A DNA stretch of 11,712 bases. Origin: Candidatus Aquicultor primus. GTDB taxonomy: Bacteria; Actinomycetota; Aquicultoria; Aquicultorales; Aquicultoraceae. The position numbers and the translations under genes were made by a program. Within the stretch, counting starts at the first letter, position 1. Every line of letters begins with the position of its first letter. Below are positions 1 to 7,220 of this stretch, piece after piece. The stretch is taken from NCBI GenBank assembly GCA_001767575.1, contig MELI01000104.1, positions 11,106-22,817 of the forward strand, given 5' to 3'. A model generated the notes under the pieces. That model was not told the origin of the DNA and did no database searches. It saw only the letters and a list, made by a program, of their open reading frames with translations.

Positions 1-1432
1 CGGCGCTATTGGCAGGGTCGGCGGAGCTTACTGTCGGCGCTGCCGTATCCGGCGCCGCTACGGTGGTGAAGCTGAGGGTGTACTGCGCACCGAACGAGTT
101 GTTTGCAGTGTCCTTTACCGCGCTCACCGGGATTATCGCCGTATAGGTTGTGCCATGTGCGAGGTCGGTTGTCGGGTCGAGTGTAAGCACGCGCCCGTTA
201 ATCGTCTTGGTCATCGCGACCTGGTTGTTTGCGGCATCCTTGAGGGTTATTAAATTGTAGGCGATACCCGATTGCACGTTCTCATTGAAAGTGATAGCTA
301 TAGTCTTGTCTCTGGCTATCGCGGTTGCGCCGTTTGCAGGGTCGACGGAGCTAATTACCGGCGGGAGACTGTCGGATGTCGTGCAGCTATAAACACCACT
401 GCCCCATGTGCCGGCAAATATCGTATAGTCCGAGTCATACGCCGGGGAAAACCTGACAGAGGGGATGTTTGTCGGTGTAAGTCCCGTGTTTATCTGTGTC
501 CAGCTGGTGCCGCCGTTGGTCGATATATATGCGCCGTTCTCATAGGTGCCGGCAACGATAGTGCTGTCGGCCGCATAGTTGGGTGATGTGGCGAGCGAGA
601 ATATGTTGACGGTCAAGAGGCCGCTCTGAGTCCAATTATCGCCGCTATCGGTCGACTTATAAACACCGCCGCCATTGCTCGTACCGGCAAAGACGGTGCT
701 GTCGGCGGCGTAGTTAGGGGACAGACCCAGCGAGCTAACGTTCGTGTTGCCAAGACCGGTGTTTATCTGAGTCCAACTCGCTCCGCCGTTCGTCGACCTA
801 TACACGCCGCCGCCATCGCTTGTGCCCGCAAAGATAGTGCTGTCTACAGCGTAGTTGGGGGATATTTGAATCGCGCTTATATAGCTGTGTGAGAAACCGG
901 TGTTCATCGCAGTCCAGCTTGTGCCGGCATCCGTTGATTTATATATGCCGCTATTTGTTCCCGCAAAGACCGTCCGGTCGGTCACATAGTTGTGGGATAT
1001 AGCCAGAGCGCTGACACCTGTGCTTGCGAGTCCCACTTGTGTCCAGCTCGTTCCACCATTGGTCGACCTATAGACGCCGTCACTATTGGTACCCGAAAAG
1101 ACCGTGTTGTCGCTCGCATAAACGGGAGACACGGCGAGCGATTGCATGTGGTTGCCGGTCAATCCGCTCTGCGTCCAGCTCGTCCCGCCGCTGGTCGATT
1201 TATATATGCCATTGTCCGTGCCGGCAAAGATGGTCTTCGACGTAGCGTAATTGGGCGCAATCCCGAGAGAGTAGACGATAGTGCCCGAAGGCCCGTTCGT
1301 CACCCATTCGTTGACGCCCGCATATCCTATTACTGCGGAGGCCAGCAACAATGCCGCTGCGATAAACACAAGCGCGGCTGTTCTATTTAAGGTGGGCATT
1401 TTACGTGTCCGGGTCGCCATGGTTGTTTGCAT
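1..1432 (-). CDS. Secreted BNR/Asp-box beta-propeller protein with bacterial Ig-like domains (partial, C-terminus off the left edge)
   Basis: I translated this by hand: the minus-strand frame is open from an ATG at 1432 down to base 1 (477 codons, no stop). Residues 1-18 are basic, followed by a hydrophobic stretch (about 19-37) ending near GYAG, a typical secretion signal. Residues about 50-350 hold seven repeats of 43-47 residues with the pattern SPNYAxDxTxFAGT, then GxYxST, then GGTSWTQ; Trp at 86, 130, 173, 220, 267 and 311 marks six Asp-box/BNR motifs, and the seventh repeat lacks it. This fits a seven-bladed propeller like the sortilin/Vps10 and PSII-stability-factor families. Residues 357-457 (PPVISSVDPANGAT ... 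LSFTT) match a Big_5/SbsA-type Ig domain, and a second starts at about 463. Two downstream Met codons (1420, 1399) are possible starts; 1432 has GGAG seven bases upstream. Likely extracellular or cell-surface; ligand unknown. No sialidase catalytic residues are evident. Confidence 0.85.
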   Translation of the reverse strand, partial: MQTTMATRTRKMPTLNRTAALVFIAAALLLASAVIGYAGVNEWVTNGPSGTIVYSLGIAPNYATSKTIFAGTDNGIYKSTSGGTSWTQSGLTGNHMQSLAVSPVYASDNTVFSGTNSDGVYRSTNGGTSWTQVGLASTGVSALAISHNYVTDRTVFAGTNSGIYKSTDAGTSWTAMNTGFSHSYISAIQISPNYAVDSTIFAGTSDGGGVYRSTNGGASWTQINTGLGNTNVSSLGLSPNYAADSTVFAGTSNGGGVYKSTDSGDNWTQSGLLTVNIFSLATSPNYAADSTIVAGTYENGAYISTNGGTSWTQINTGLTPTNIPSVRFSPAYDSDYTIFAGTWGSGVYSCTTSDSLPPVISSVDPANGATAIARDKTIAITFNENVQSGIAYNLITLKDAANNQVAMTKTINGRVLTLDPTTDLAHGTTYTAIIPVSAVKDTANNSFGAQYTLSFTTVAAPDTAAPTVSSADPANSA

Positions 1433-1510
1433 ACGCTCTCTCCACTTCGTGCAAAAATTCAACGCCTAATCAGGTAAGCTCTCATGATACTTGAGTGTAT
1501 ATATTAGGAG

Positions 1511-1537
1511 TTATCGGACAGCTTGGTCGTTATTTAA
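1511..1537 (-). promoter_or_regulatory. Sigma-28-like promoter candidate for the propeller gene
   Basis: On the minus strand, TTAAA (1537-1533), a 15-base spacer, then CCGATAA (1517-1511). The known sigma-28 consensus is TAAA-N15-GCCGATAA (E. coli) or CTAAA-N16-CCGATAT (B. subtilis). The -10 element is close to perfect and the leader to the ATG at 1432 would be about 70 bases. If real, it puts a secreted protein under flagellar control. The match was made by eye; no scoring was possible. Confidence 0.45.
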
Positions 1538-1550
1538 ACCTTTCTTAGAC

Positions 1551-1607
1551 AAAAAGCCTGGTGGGCAAGGCATGAGCAAATCCGTGCCAACTATGACTTT
1601 CCCAGGC
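1551..1607 (-). other. Inverted-repeat structure, terminator-like on the minus strand
   Basis: GCCTGG (1556-1561) pairs with CCAGGC (1602-1607), and inside lies GGCA (1569-1572) against TGCC (1585-1588). Read on the minus strand, the closing stem is followed at once by TTTTTG (bases 1555-1550), so it could end or attenuate leftward transcription just before the sigma-28-like promoter. The long internal region (40 bases) is unlike a compact terminator and could be a small structured RNA. It matched no riboswitch consensus I could recall. Confidence 0.3.
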
Positions 1608-1769
1608 ACATCCATTTAAGTTAAAAATTCTCAAATATATTGTTTAGCGGTCGCTATGGCTATGTTAGTATTGGGTCAAAGCAATAAAAAAACCGAATAT
1701 TTGTCCTTGCCCTTGCCCAAACATCGAATTATTCAAGTTATCGTCACAGAAAGGGAGGCCGCAGTCTAG

Positions 1770-4736
1770 ATGGAACCATTCGATCGACAACATCTCGTGT
1801 ATTGCCTTTCCATCCAAATGTCAGAGCCTGCAACACCCGAAAGAGAAACCAGCGAAGCAGCGCTGGCGAGACAGGATCGTCTCAACGTAATCCTCGCGGA
1901 GCACCTCAAGCCGCACATTTACAACCTTCATCTCTCGGATATATTTGTAAAATTCACCGGTAACGGGTTCCTGCTCATGACCGACAGATCTGACAGCGTT
2001 CCGGCGCTCAGTTGTCTCGGAGTGATTCTAGCCAATAATTTTAACGATGAGGTGGCACAGGCTTTTGGAATCGCGCAAAATCGGCTTCCGGCACTGCGTA
2101 TCAGCCTCTTTTCCGGTCACGATCGTCGCATCGAAATGCCGGACGGTAAGCGAGAATGGGTCGGCGATAGTCTTCGCAAGGCAGTCCATCTGGCGATGTT
2201 CCTGCACACAGACAGAGTGCTTGTCGACGACTCGATACGCGGCCTGGTTGGGGGCGAATTCAAGATTGAAAGATGTGACGCCGAGCCGGTCATAGAGACG
2301 GATGCAGATACCGAAGCTGCGGGGTCAGGATGGGTTCTGGGCCAACTCGACCTGGATTCCAGCGTTGATAGCGGCTCTCCCGAGCTCTATATATACACGC
2401 TTAGCGCGCTTGGCAGGATGGAGGACGCAGGCCATGTCGCCCAGACGGTCGCGAGTCGTCTTATCGGCGATGCCGGCGGTGAAGACGCGGCGGCGGAAGC
2501 ATCCGGGCAAGGCCTGGAGCTGAAAGATACTCAAGGTTGGGGTAGGTTGCTTTCAAACCTGACGGACTATCCGACCGCTAACGCGTTTTTTATCAAGGCA
2601 AAGGCTTCCGGCGCACAAACGACAGTGGATATGTATAATACACTTGCTGCGTTAGCGCCCGATTTTAATACCGCCAAATCTCTTGTCGAGGAGATGGAGC
2701 GCGAGGGGATAAGGCCCGATATCGCCACTTACAATGCGCTCATCGCTAAAGCGCCGGATTATGAGGTGGCTAGATATTGGCTCAGAAATCTCATTGAGGA
2801 TGGGGGTCGGCCTAGTGCTCATATTTACGGAACGCTCATCGCTAAAGCGCCGGATTTTGAAACAGGCAAGTTCTGGCTGGAGACGATGGCGCGAGACGGT
2901 TTGCAGCCGAACCTTGCTGTGTTCAATAAGCTGATACCAAAGGCCCCGGGCTACGACATTGTCTGCGCCCTACTCGACTCAGTGCAGGCCGAGGGCATAA
3001 AGCTCAATATTGTCACATATAATATGCTGATATCTAAAGCCATCGATTTCGATACCGCGAAATCTTGGTTGGACGCGATGGCAAGCGATAGCGTCAACCC
3101 GAATCTCGACACATATAACCGCCTGCTCAGCAAGAACATATCGTCTCAGCCGGCAGAGGAATTGCTGAAATGGTACTTATCGCAAGAGAACCACTCGGAG
3201 GAACCTATCCAGACAGCGATGGCCACATACCGGAAGTACGGGCGCGTCGACCAGTCGTTGCGCTTAGCTGTTGAATATCCGCACCTTCCTGTGGCCAAAA
3301 GGCTCATCCGGGAGATCATGGACGAGGTTTTCGCGTACCTCAACATCATCCGAGAAGAATCCGTACGGCCCAACGTTGCCGGCTATAATGCTATCATCTC
3401 GAAGGCGCCGTATTTCGATACCGCAAAATCATGGTTGGATTCAATGCGCAAGAAGGGAATACAACCCGACATAATCACGTATAATATCCTAATTTCGAAG
3501 GCTCCCGGTTTCGAAAGAGCGCAAGCGCTTGTCGAGATGATGCGGGCTGACGGCGTCGAGCCGACTATCGATACCTTTGAAAAGCTGTTTGAAAAAGACC
3601 TCTCTACGGTCTCGGCTGATGAATTGATTCTATGGTACCGGGCGCAAGAGAGCCATGCCGAAGAGCCGATAGAGACGGCTATAGTCTCTTTCAAGCGGAT
3701 TGGCCGCGTCGACCAAGCCTTACGTCTGGCGCTGGATTACCCGCGTCTGGTGGGGGCTAAGAGGCTTATTCGTGAGTATATGGTTGAGGTGTTGTCGTAT
3801 CTGGAGACGATTCGCTATGAAGGTGTCAAACCCAACGTCGTGACCTACAGCTCGCTCATCTCGAAAGCACCGTATTACGATATCGCGGTCGCGTGGTTGG
3901 AGACGATGCGCGCCAGGGACGTCAAACCTAACGCCGTGACGTATAACACACTCATCTTCAAGGCTCCTGATTTTGAGACGGCCCATGCTCTCCTCGACGA
4001 GATGCGCTCCGAGGCCATTGAGCCCAATGTTATAACGTATAGCACGCTCATTTCGAAAACGGAAGAATACGAATCGGCGACCACGCTTTTTGCGAGGATG
4101 GAGCAAGAAGACGTTCAACCCAATACGATTACTTTTAATGCGTTGATGCTTAAGTCGCCCGATTATGACGTCGCTTGCTCCTGGCTCGAAATGATGAAGA
4201 CAGAGCACTCAAAACCGGACGTGATTACATTCAATACGCTGATATATAAGGCGCCTGATTATGAGACGGCTGAAGCTAAGTTCAGGGAGATGGGAAAAGC
4301 GGGAATACAACCGAACATCGTCACTTATAACCGCTTGTTCAGTAAGGACCTCTCCATTAAATCGGCAGAAGAAATTCTCGCTTGGTACTTGGAGCAACCA
4401 TACCACCCGGACGAACCATTGCAAGCGGCGATATCCGCGTATCGAAAGATGGGAAGAGTCGATCAGGCATTGCGCCTGACTCACGACTATCCCCATCTCC
4501 AGGTTGCTCGCAAGTTGATGAGGGATCACGCTGTCGAAGCGATAGCCTATTTTGAAGACCTGCTCGTACGGAACCCTGAGGACTCGGACGCCGCATATGC
4601 ACTGGGTTTAGTATTAATAGAGAGCGGCAACGCGCAAGCAGCTAAGCCGCATTTGTTGAAGGCTATCACTTGCACCAAGTCCGACCCTCAAAGGAAAGCC
4701 ATAGAAGCGCTTGTCGGAGGACTATCCCGGAGATAA
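1770..4736 (+). CDS. Pseudo-cyclase/pentatricopeptide-repeat (PPR) fusion protein, 988 aa
   Basis: Residues 8-165 follow the class III nucleotidyl cyclase layout: a first strand (LVYCLSIQMSEP), KFTGNGFLLMTD at 61-72 where active enzymes have GDG, a LRISLFSGHD strand (109-118), and GDSLRKAVHLAMFL (132-145) in place of GdxVNxAaRL. A catalytic metal Asp (N65) and the Asn/Arg pair are missing, so it is probably inactive. From residue 257 on there are 16 PPR-like repeats with an exact 32-residue period (pattern TYNxLIxKAPDxxxAxxWLxxMxxxGIxPN), interrupted by three ~78-residue modules (454-531, 608-685, 858-935). A TPR-like unit (about 936-970) caps the array. No signal peptide or membrane segment, so cytoplasmic. 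PPR proteins are typically eukaryotic organellar RNA-binding proteins; here RNA binding is inference, and a protein scaffold is the main alternative. AAGGGAGG lies 11 bases before the ATG, and the cyclase homology begins at residue 8, which supports this start over Met18. It is followed by an intrinsic terminator. Confidence 0.85.
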   Translation: MEPFDRQHLVYCLSIQMSEPATPERETSEAALARQDRLNVILAEHLKPHIYNLHLSDIFVKFTGNGFLLMTDRSDSVPALSCLGVILANNFNDEVAQAFGIAQNRLPALRISLFSGHDRRIEMPDGKREWVGDSLRKAVHLAMFLHTDRVLVDDSIRGLVGGEFKIERCDAEPVIETDADTEAAGSGWVLGQLDLDSSVDSGSPELYIYTLSALGRMEDAGHVAQTVASRLIGDAGGEDAAAEASGQGLELKDTQGWGRLLSNLTDYPTANAFFIKAKASGAQTTVDMYNTLAALAPDFNTAKSLVEEMEREGIRPDIATYNALIAKAPDYEVARYWLRNLIEDGGRPSAHIYGTLIAKAPDFETGKFWLETMARDGLQPNLAVFNKLIPKAPGYDIVCALLDSVQAEGIKLNIVTYNMLISKAIDFDTAKSWLDAMASDSVNPNLDTYNRLLSKNISSQPAEELLKWYLSQENHSEEPIQTAMATYRKYGRVDQSLRLAVEYPHLPVAKRLIREIMDEVFAYLNIIREESVRPNVAGYNAIISKAPYFDTAKSWLDSMRKKGIQPDIITYNILISKAPGFERAQALVEMMRADGVEPTIDTFEKLFEKDLSTVSADELILWYRAQESHAEEPIETAIVSFKRIGRVDQALRLALDYPRLVGAKRLIREYMVEVLSYLETIRYEGVKPNVVTYSSLISKAPYYDIAVAWLETMRARDVKPNAVTYNTLIFKAPDFETAHALLDEMRSEAIEPNVITYSTLISKTEEYESATTLFARMEQEDVQPNTITFNALMLKSPDYDVACSWLEMMKTEHSKPDVITFNTLIYKAPDYETAEAKFREMGKAGIQPNIVTYNRLFSKDLSIKSAEEILAWYLEQPYHPDEPLQAAISAYRKMGRVDQALRLTHDYPHLQVARKLMRDHAVEAIAYFEDLLVRNPEDSDAAYALGLVLIESGNAQAAKPHLLKAITCTKSDPQRKAIEALVGGLSRR
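2538..3128 (+). repeat. PPR block 1 (seven repeats of 32 codons)
   Basis: The aromatic marker residue of each repeat sits at 257 (W), 289, 321, 353, 385 (F), 417 and 449 of the protein, exactly 32 apart. Canonical PPRs are 35 residues; here the first helix is three residues shorter (LIxKAPD in place of LIxxxxKxGx). The first repeat is degenerate. The repeats are diverged at DNA level, so the array is old rather than freshly expanded. Confidence 0.8.
3129..3362 (+). repeat. Inserted helical module, copy 1
   Basis: Residues 454-531 of the PPR protein: SK-x-ISSQPAEELLKWYLSQ, then GRVDQSLRLAVEYPHLPVAK and an acidic amphipathic helix. It replaces a PPR second helix. The marker residues flanking it (Y449 and Y539) are 90 apart, the same as for copy 2. 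Confidence 0.75.
3363..3590 (+). repeat. PPR block 2 (three repeats)
   Basis: Marker residues at 539, 571 and 603 (Y, Y, F), again 32 apart. The third repeat runs into module copy 2 rather than completing its second helix. Confidence 0.75.
3591..3824 (+). repeat. Inserted helical module, copy 2
   Basis: Residues 608-685, with EKDLSTVSADELILWYRAQ and GRVDQALRLALDYPRLVGAK aligning without gaps to copy 1. The distance from F603 to Y693 is 90 residues. Confidence 0.75.
3825..4340 (+). repeat. PPR block 3 (six repeats)
   Basis: Marker residues at 693, 725, 757, 789, 821 and 853, all 32 apart. This block holds the repeats closest to the plant P-type consensus (VTYNTLI, KPNVVTY, QPNIVTYN). Confidence 0.8.
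4341..4679 (+). repeat. Inserted helical module, copy 3, with a terminal TPR-like unit
   Basis: Residues 858-935 repeat the module (SKDLSIKSAEEILAWYLEQ, GRVDQALRLTHDYPHLQVAR). Residues 936-970 (AAYALGLVLIESGNAQAAKP) then form a recognisable tetratricopeptide unit that likely caps the solenoid. Confidence 0.7.
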
Positions 4737-4766
4737 TTTTAGCTGCATAAGAAAATTCTATAATCA

Positions 4767-4796
4767 GAAAAAGCCGGCCATCGAGCCGGCTTTTTC
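4767..4796 (+). terminator. Intrinsic terminator after the PPR gene
   Basis: GAAAAAGCCGGC (4767-4778), loop CATCGA, GCCGGCTTTTTC (4785-4796): a perfect 12-bp stem whose right arm ends in five T. It starts about 30 bases after the PPR stop codon. The symmetry makes it usable in both directions, but only the plus strand has a gene ending here. It separates the PPR gene from the chemotaxis genes. Confidence 0.85.
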
Positions 4797-5124
4797 GTTC
4801 ACGGATAACTGTGTAGCCGCTGTCAGAACACCATTTCGAAAGCATGTTTGTTGTCCCCGGAACATTATCGACGTCATGGGTGCGGGGGCAATAAGTGGAG
4901 CCGTCAACTACGTAACTGACGTATCAAAGAAATTATATATTAAGCTAATATATCGCGCCAACACGACGATACAAGAATACGCAAAGGAAAATAGGAAAAA
5001 GCTAAAGCAAACATGTACATATGTAGTCTTATGCTTTGTATATATGGAAAGGGGCGAGGACCACGATAATTGATGAAGCAGACATTAGCAAATATTACCA
5101 AGGAAATGAAAGGGGTTAAGAGGA
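4797..5124. other. Intergenic region upstream of the chemoreceptor gene
   Basis: These 328 bases lie between the terminator and the chemoreceptor. No gene is supported. The left part is mixed in composition; the right part (from about 4920) is AT-rich, as expected for a promoter region. It contains one sigma-28-like site (4945-4972) and the receptor's Shine-Dalgarno site AGGGG (5111-5115). Confidence 0.55.
4945..4972 (+). promoter_or_regulatory. Weak sigma-28-like promoter candidate for the chemoreceptor gene
   Basis: CTAAT (4945-4949), a 16-base spacer, then ACGATAC (4966-4972), compared with CTAAA-N16-CCGATAT. It is the weakest of the four candidates, and the leader would be about 145 bases. 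It is listed because the same -10 ending (CGATAC) occurs before the 7462 gene. Confidence 0.28.
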
Positions 5125-6663
5125 GTGAAATCAAATCTAAGTATTTCTAAGAAACTGTATCTGGCTTTTGGGGCGATTATTGCGCTCATGGTCATAATGA
5201 GCGTTGTCATCAATACAACTAACTCCGGTCTGGTACGGGCAAATAAGGAGATCATAGGGCACGCTGATTTTGAAAGCCAGGCAAAAACCTACCAGAAGCA
5301 ACACGCGGATTGGATCAATGCTCTGTCGAATCATCTTCTGGTCGGTAGTGAGTTTAAAAAAACACTCAATCCCCGGGAGTGCGATTTCGGCAAATGGTAT
5401 TACAGCTTCACTGAATCAGCAGAGTTCAAGGCGAAATCGCCTGAAATACAGCGTATCCTGAAAGAACTCGAAGAACCGCACAGAAAACTTCACGAAGGGG
5501 GCGCCGGTGTTACCAATGAGCTTCAACAGGGTCACAAGGCAAACGCTTTAAAGAATTACCAAGAAAACACATTGCCGACGATTGCCCATCTTGACGGCAT
5601 ATATGATGACCTTGTAAAAACTGTGAGGCTAGAGATTGATGGGTACAAAGCGGACGCACAAAAAAGCGAACGCGCCGGCAATCTACTTATTATCGTCTTG
5701 ACCGTAGTAGGAGCACTCGCTGGAATCGCGGTCGCTTATTTATTGACGCGTAGCACTCTCTTAATGGTCGGCAAGGTCGTTGAGGCATCGGAAAACGTTG
5801 CGAATGCCTCCGACCAGATCTCAGCCGGTAACCAGGAGCTTGCCGAGAGAACGCAAGAACAGGCTTCGGCTCTGGAAGAAACCGCGGCAACCATTGAAGA
5901 GATGTCCGCGACCGTTAAAACCAATGCCGAAAGCGCCCGTCGCGCAAGCACGTTGGCGGTCGACGCGGCTACACTGGCGCAGAACGGTGGCGCTGTCGTC
6001 GAAGATACGATGGCATCCATGGGCGAAGTGACCGGGGCAAGCAAGAAGATCGCGGACATTATAAACGTGATAAATGAGATTGCGTTCCAGACAAACCTTT
6101 TGGCTTTGAACGCTGCAGTGGAAGCGGCGCGCGCCGGTGAGCAGGGCAAGGGCTTTGCCGTTGTCGCGGGCGAGGTACGAAATCTGGCGCAGCGCAGCGC
6201 CGAAGCGGCTAAAGAAATCCAGAATTTAATCCAGGATAGTGCTGAAAAGGTAGAGAGAGGCAACAAGCTGGTAGAGAAATCCGGTGAAACCTTGCTGGAC
6301 ATAATCTCTTCGATCAACGAGGTCGCCGAAACAGTAACGGAAATCGCTTCAGCCTCACAAGAACAAGCAACCGGTATCGATCAAGTAAATAAAGCTGTCT
6401 ACATGATGGATGATGTGGTTCAGAACAACAGCTCGTTGGTTGAGGAGGCGGCCGCGGCATCCCAGTCGCTAGCGATGGAGGCTGAGGAACTCAAGAATCT
6501 TATGGCGTCGTTTAGCGGAATAGATTCAGTTGCGAAAGAGCACAAGAACAGAGGTCTTGCGACGGTTGCACATATTATCCCAAAGAAAACCGCACGTCTT
6601 AAAAAGAAGGCCGCCGGCGCAGAGGAACTCAGCGCGGCACCCGATGATTTCGACGAGTTTTAA
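5125..6663 (+). CDS. Methyl-accepting chemotaxis protein with an extracytoplasmic CZB (zinc-binding) domain
   Basis: Transmembrane receptor of 512 residues that would control CheA through CheW. Membrane segments lie at about 11-32 and 186-207. The loop between them (about 45-180) contains a CZB signature: HADW (H60), CDFGKWYYS (C86) and EPHRKLHE (H119, H123), giving the His/Cys/His/His zinc ligand set of that family. After TM2 there is no clear HAMP domain; a helical stretch (about 212-245) leads straight to the methylation helix ([16 protein letters not shown]). The tip at 319-352 ([22 protein letters not shown]) is fully conserved, of the ungapped Tsr-like class. A basic linker (487-497) leads to the C-terminal DFDEF, which fits the CheR-tethering pentapeptide x-[HFYW]-x-x-[HFYW]. 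The GTG start has AGGGG nine bases upstream and there is a stop five codons before it, so no earlier start is possible. It shares an operon with cheW. Confidence 0.93.
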   Translation: MKSNLSISKKLYLAFGAIIALMVIMSVVINTTNSGLVRANKEIIGHADFESQAKTYQKQHADWINALSNHLLVGSEFKKTLNPRECDFGKWYYSFTESAEFKAKSPEIQRILKELEEPHRKLHEGGAGVTNELQQGHKANALKNYQENTLPTIAHLDGIYDDLVKTVRLEIDGYKADAQKSERAGNLLIIVLTVVGALAGIAVAYLLTRSTLLMVGKVVEASENVANASDQISAGNQELAERTQEQASALEETAATIEEMSATVKTNAESARRASTLAVDAATLAQNGGAVVEDTMASMGEVTGASKKIADIINVINEIAFQTNLLALNAAVEAARAGEQGKGFAVVAGEVRNLAQRSAEAAKEIQNLIQDSAEKVERGNKLVEKSGETLLDIISSINEVAETVTEIASASQEQATGIDQVNKAVYMMDDVVQNNSSLVEEAAAASQSLAMEAEELKNLMASFSGIDSVAKEHKNRGLATVAHIIPKKTARLKKKAAGAEELSAAPDDFDEF

Positions 6664-6677
6664 GGGGCGTGGTCGAC

Positions 6678-7166
6678 ATGAGTAACATGGAAGAGCTTGA
6701 GCAAGCCATCGAAATAACGACCGGAGATCAGTTTGTGACCTTTAAGCTTGAGGATGAGGAGTATGGAATCGAAATCTTGAAGGTCCATGAGATCATCGGT
6801 TATCAGGGCTTTGCGAAGGTGCCGAATGTGCCCTGCTTTATAAAGGGCGTTCTGAATCTGCGAGGTTCTGTCGTTCCGGTAATAGATATGCGTTTGAAGT
6901 TCAACATGGCTGAAAAAGCATACGACAATTATACAGTGATTGTCATACTCGAGGTGCAGGAACGAATTATCGGGGCAATCGTCGATGCGGTCTCGGATGT
7001 TGTAGCCTTAAGCCCTAAAGAAATACAAGACACCCCCGACTTCTCATCGGGCGTGCGTGTCGATTTCATAAAAGGCCTGGGAAGAAAAGACGAAAAGCTT
7101 ATCATCATGCTTGATATCGATCGGATTCTAGGCGAGCAAGAATTCGATCTACATGACGCCGCATGA
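6678..7166 (+). CDS. cheW: Chemotaxis coupling protein CheW
   Basis: CheW links receptors to the kinase CheA in the cytoplasmic array. Its 162 residues are a single CheW-like domain: QFVTFKLEDEEYGIEILKV at the start, then the signature VPCFIKGVLNLRGSVVPVID and a closing GLGRKDEKLIIMLDIDRIL. The start is chosen at the ATG at 6678: AGGGG (6663-6667), overlapping the receptor's stop codon, is ten bases upstream. A GTG at 6669 would be one base from that site and an ATG at 6687 would be 19 bases away. The 14-base gap to the receptor gene implies co-transcription, so the two probably form a matched receptor/adaptor pair. Length is normal for the family. Confidence 0.93.
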   Translation: MSNMEELEQAIEITTGDQFVTFKLEDEEYGIEILKVHEIIGYQGFAKVPNVPCFIKGVLNLRGSVVPVIDMRLKFNMAEKAYDNYTVIVILEVQERIIGAIVDAVSDVVALSPKEIQDTPDFSSGVRVDFIKGLGRKDEKLIIMLDIDRILGEQEFDLHDAA

Positions 7167-7220
7167 TGTGGTTGGTAGCATACACGGGGATTTTGCAGTG
7201 CTAAACATCGGTCAAATTAC

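Larger units (their letters stand above)
1433..1769. other. Divergent intergenic region between the propeller gene and the PPR gene
   Basis: The 337 bases between the two divergent genes are AT-rich and contain no convincing ORF. They hold a sigma-28-like promoter reading toward the propeller gene (1511-1537), an inverted-repeat structure (1551-1607), an imperfect tandem CCTTGCCCTTGCCC near 1706, and the Shine-Dalgarno site of the PPR gene (AAGGGAGG, 1751-1758). I found no convincing promoter for the PPR gene itself. Confidence 0.6.

Noticed and set aside
272..1390. Plus-strand ORFs rich in Cys and Arg (272-586, 992-1390 and neighbours)
   Set aside because: They lie opposite the minus-strand propeller gene and show no family pattern; their regularity is the shadow of the propeller repeats.
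1791..2264. Active adenylate/guanylate cyclase
   Set aside because: A metal-binding Asp is replaced (GNG) and the Asn/Arg transition-state pair is absent, so catalysis is not supported even though the fold is.
3383..4208. Long antisense ORFs within the PPR gene (3383-3694, 3720-4208)
   Set aside because: They arise from the repeated codon pattern of the PPR array on the other strand; their sequences mirror the repeats and have no start signals.
2538..4679. CRISPR-like direct repeats
   Set aside because: The periodicity (96 bases) is at protein level within one open frame; DNA repeats are diverged and there are no spacers.
4979..5010. Possible cyclic di-GMP riboswitch (ACGCAAAGG)
   Set aside because: Only a short piece resembles the GEMM motif; the second conserved half and the stems are missing.
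4711..5073. A 120-codon plus-strand ORF across the end of the PPR gene
   Set aside because: It begins at a GTG inside the PPR gene without a ribosome-binding site, reads through the strong terminator and has no recognisable domain.
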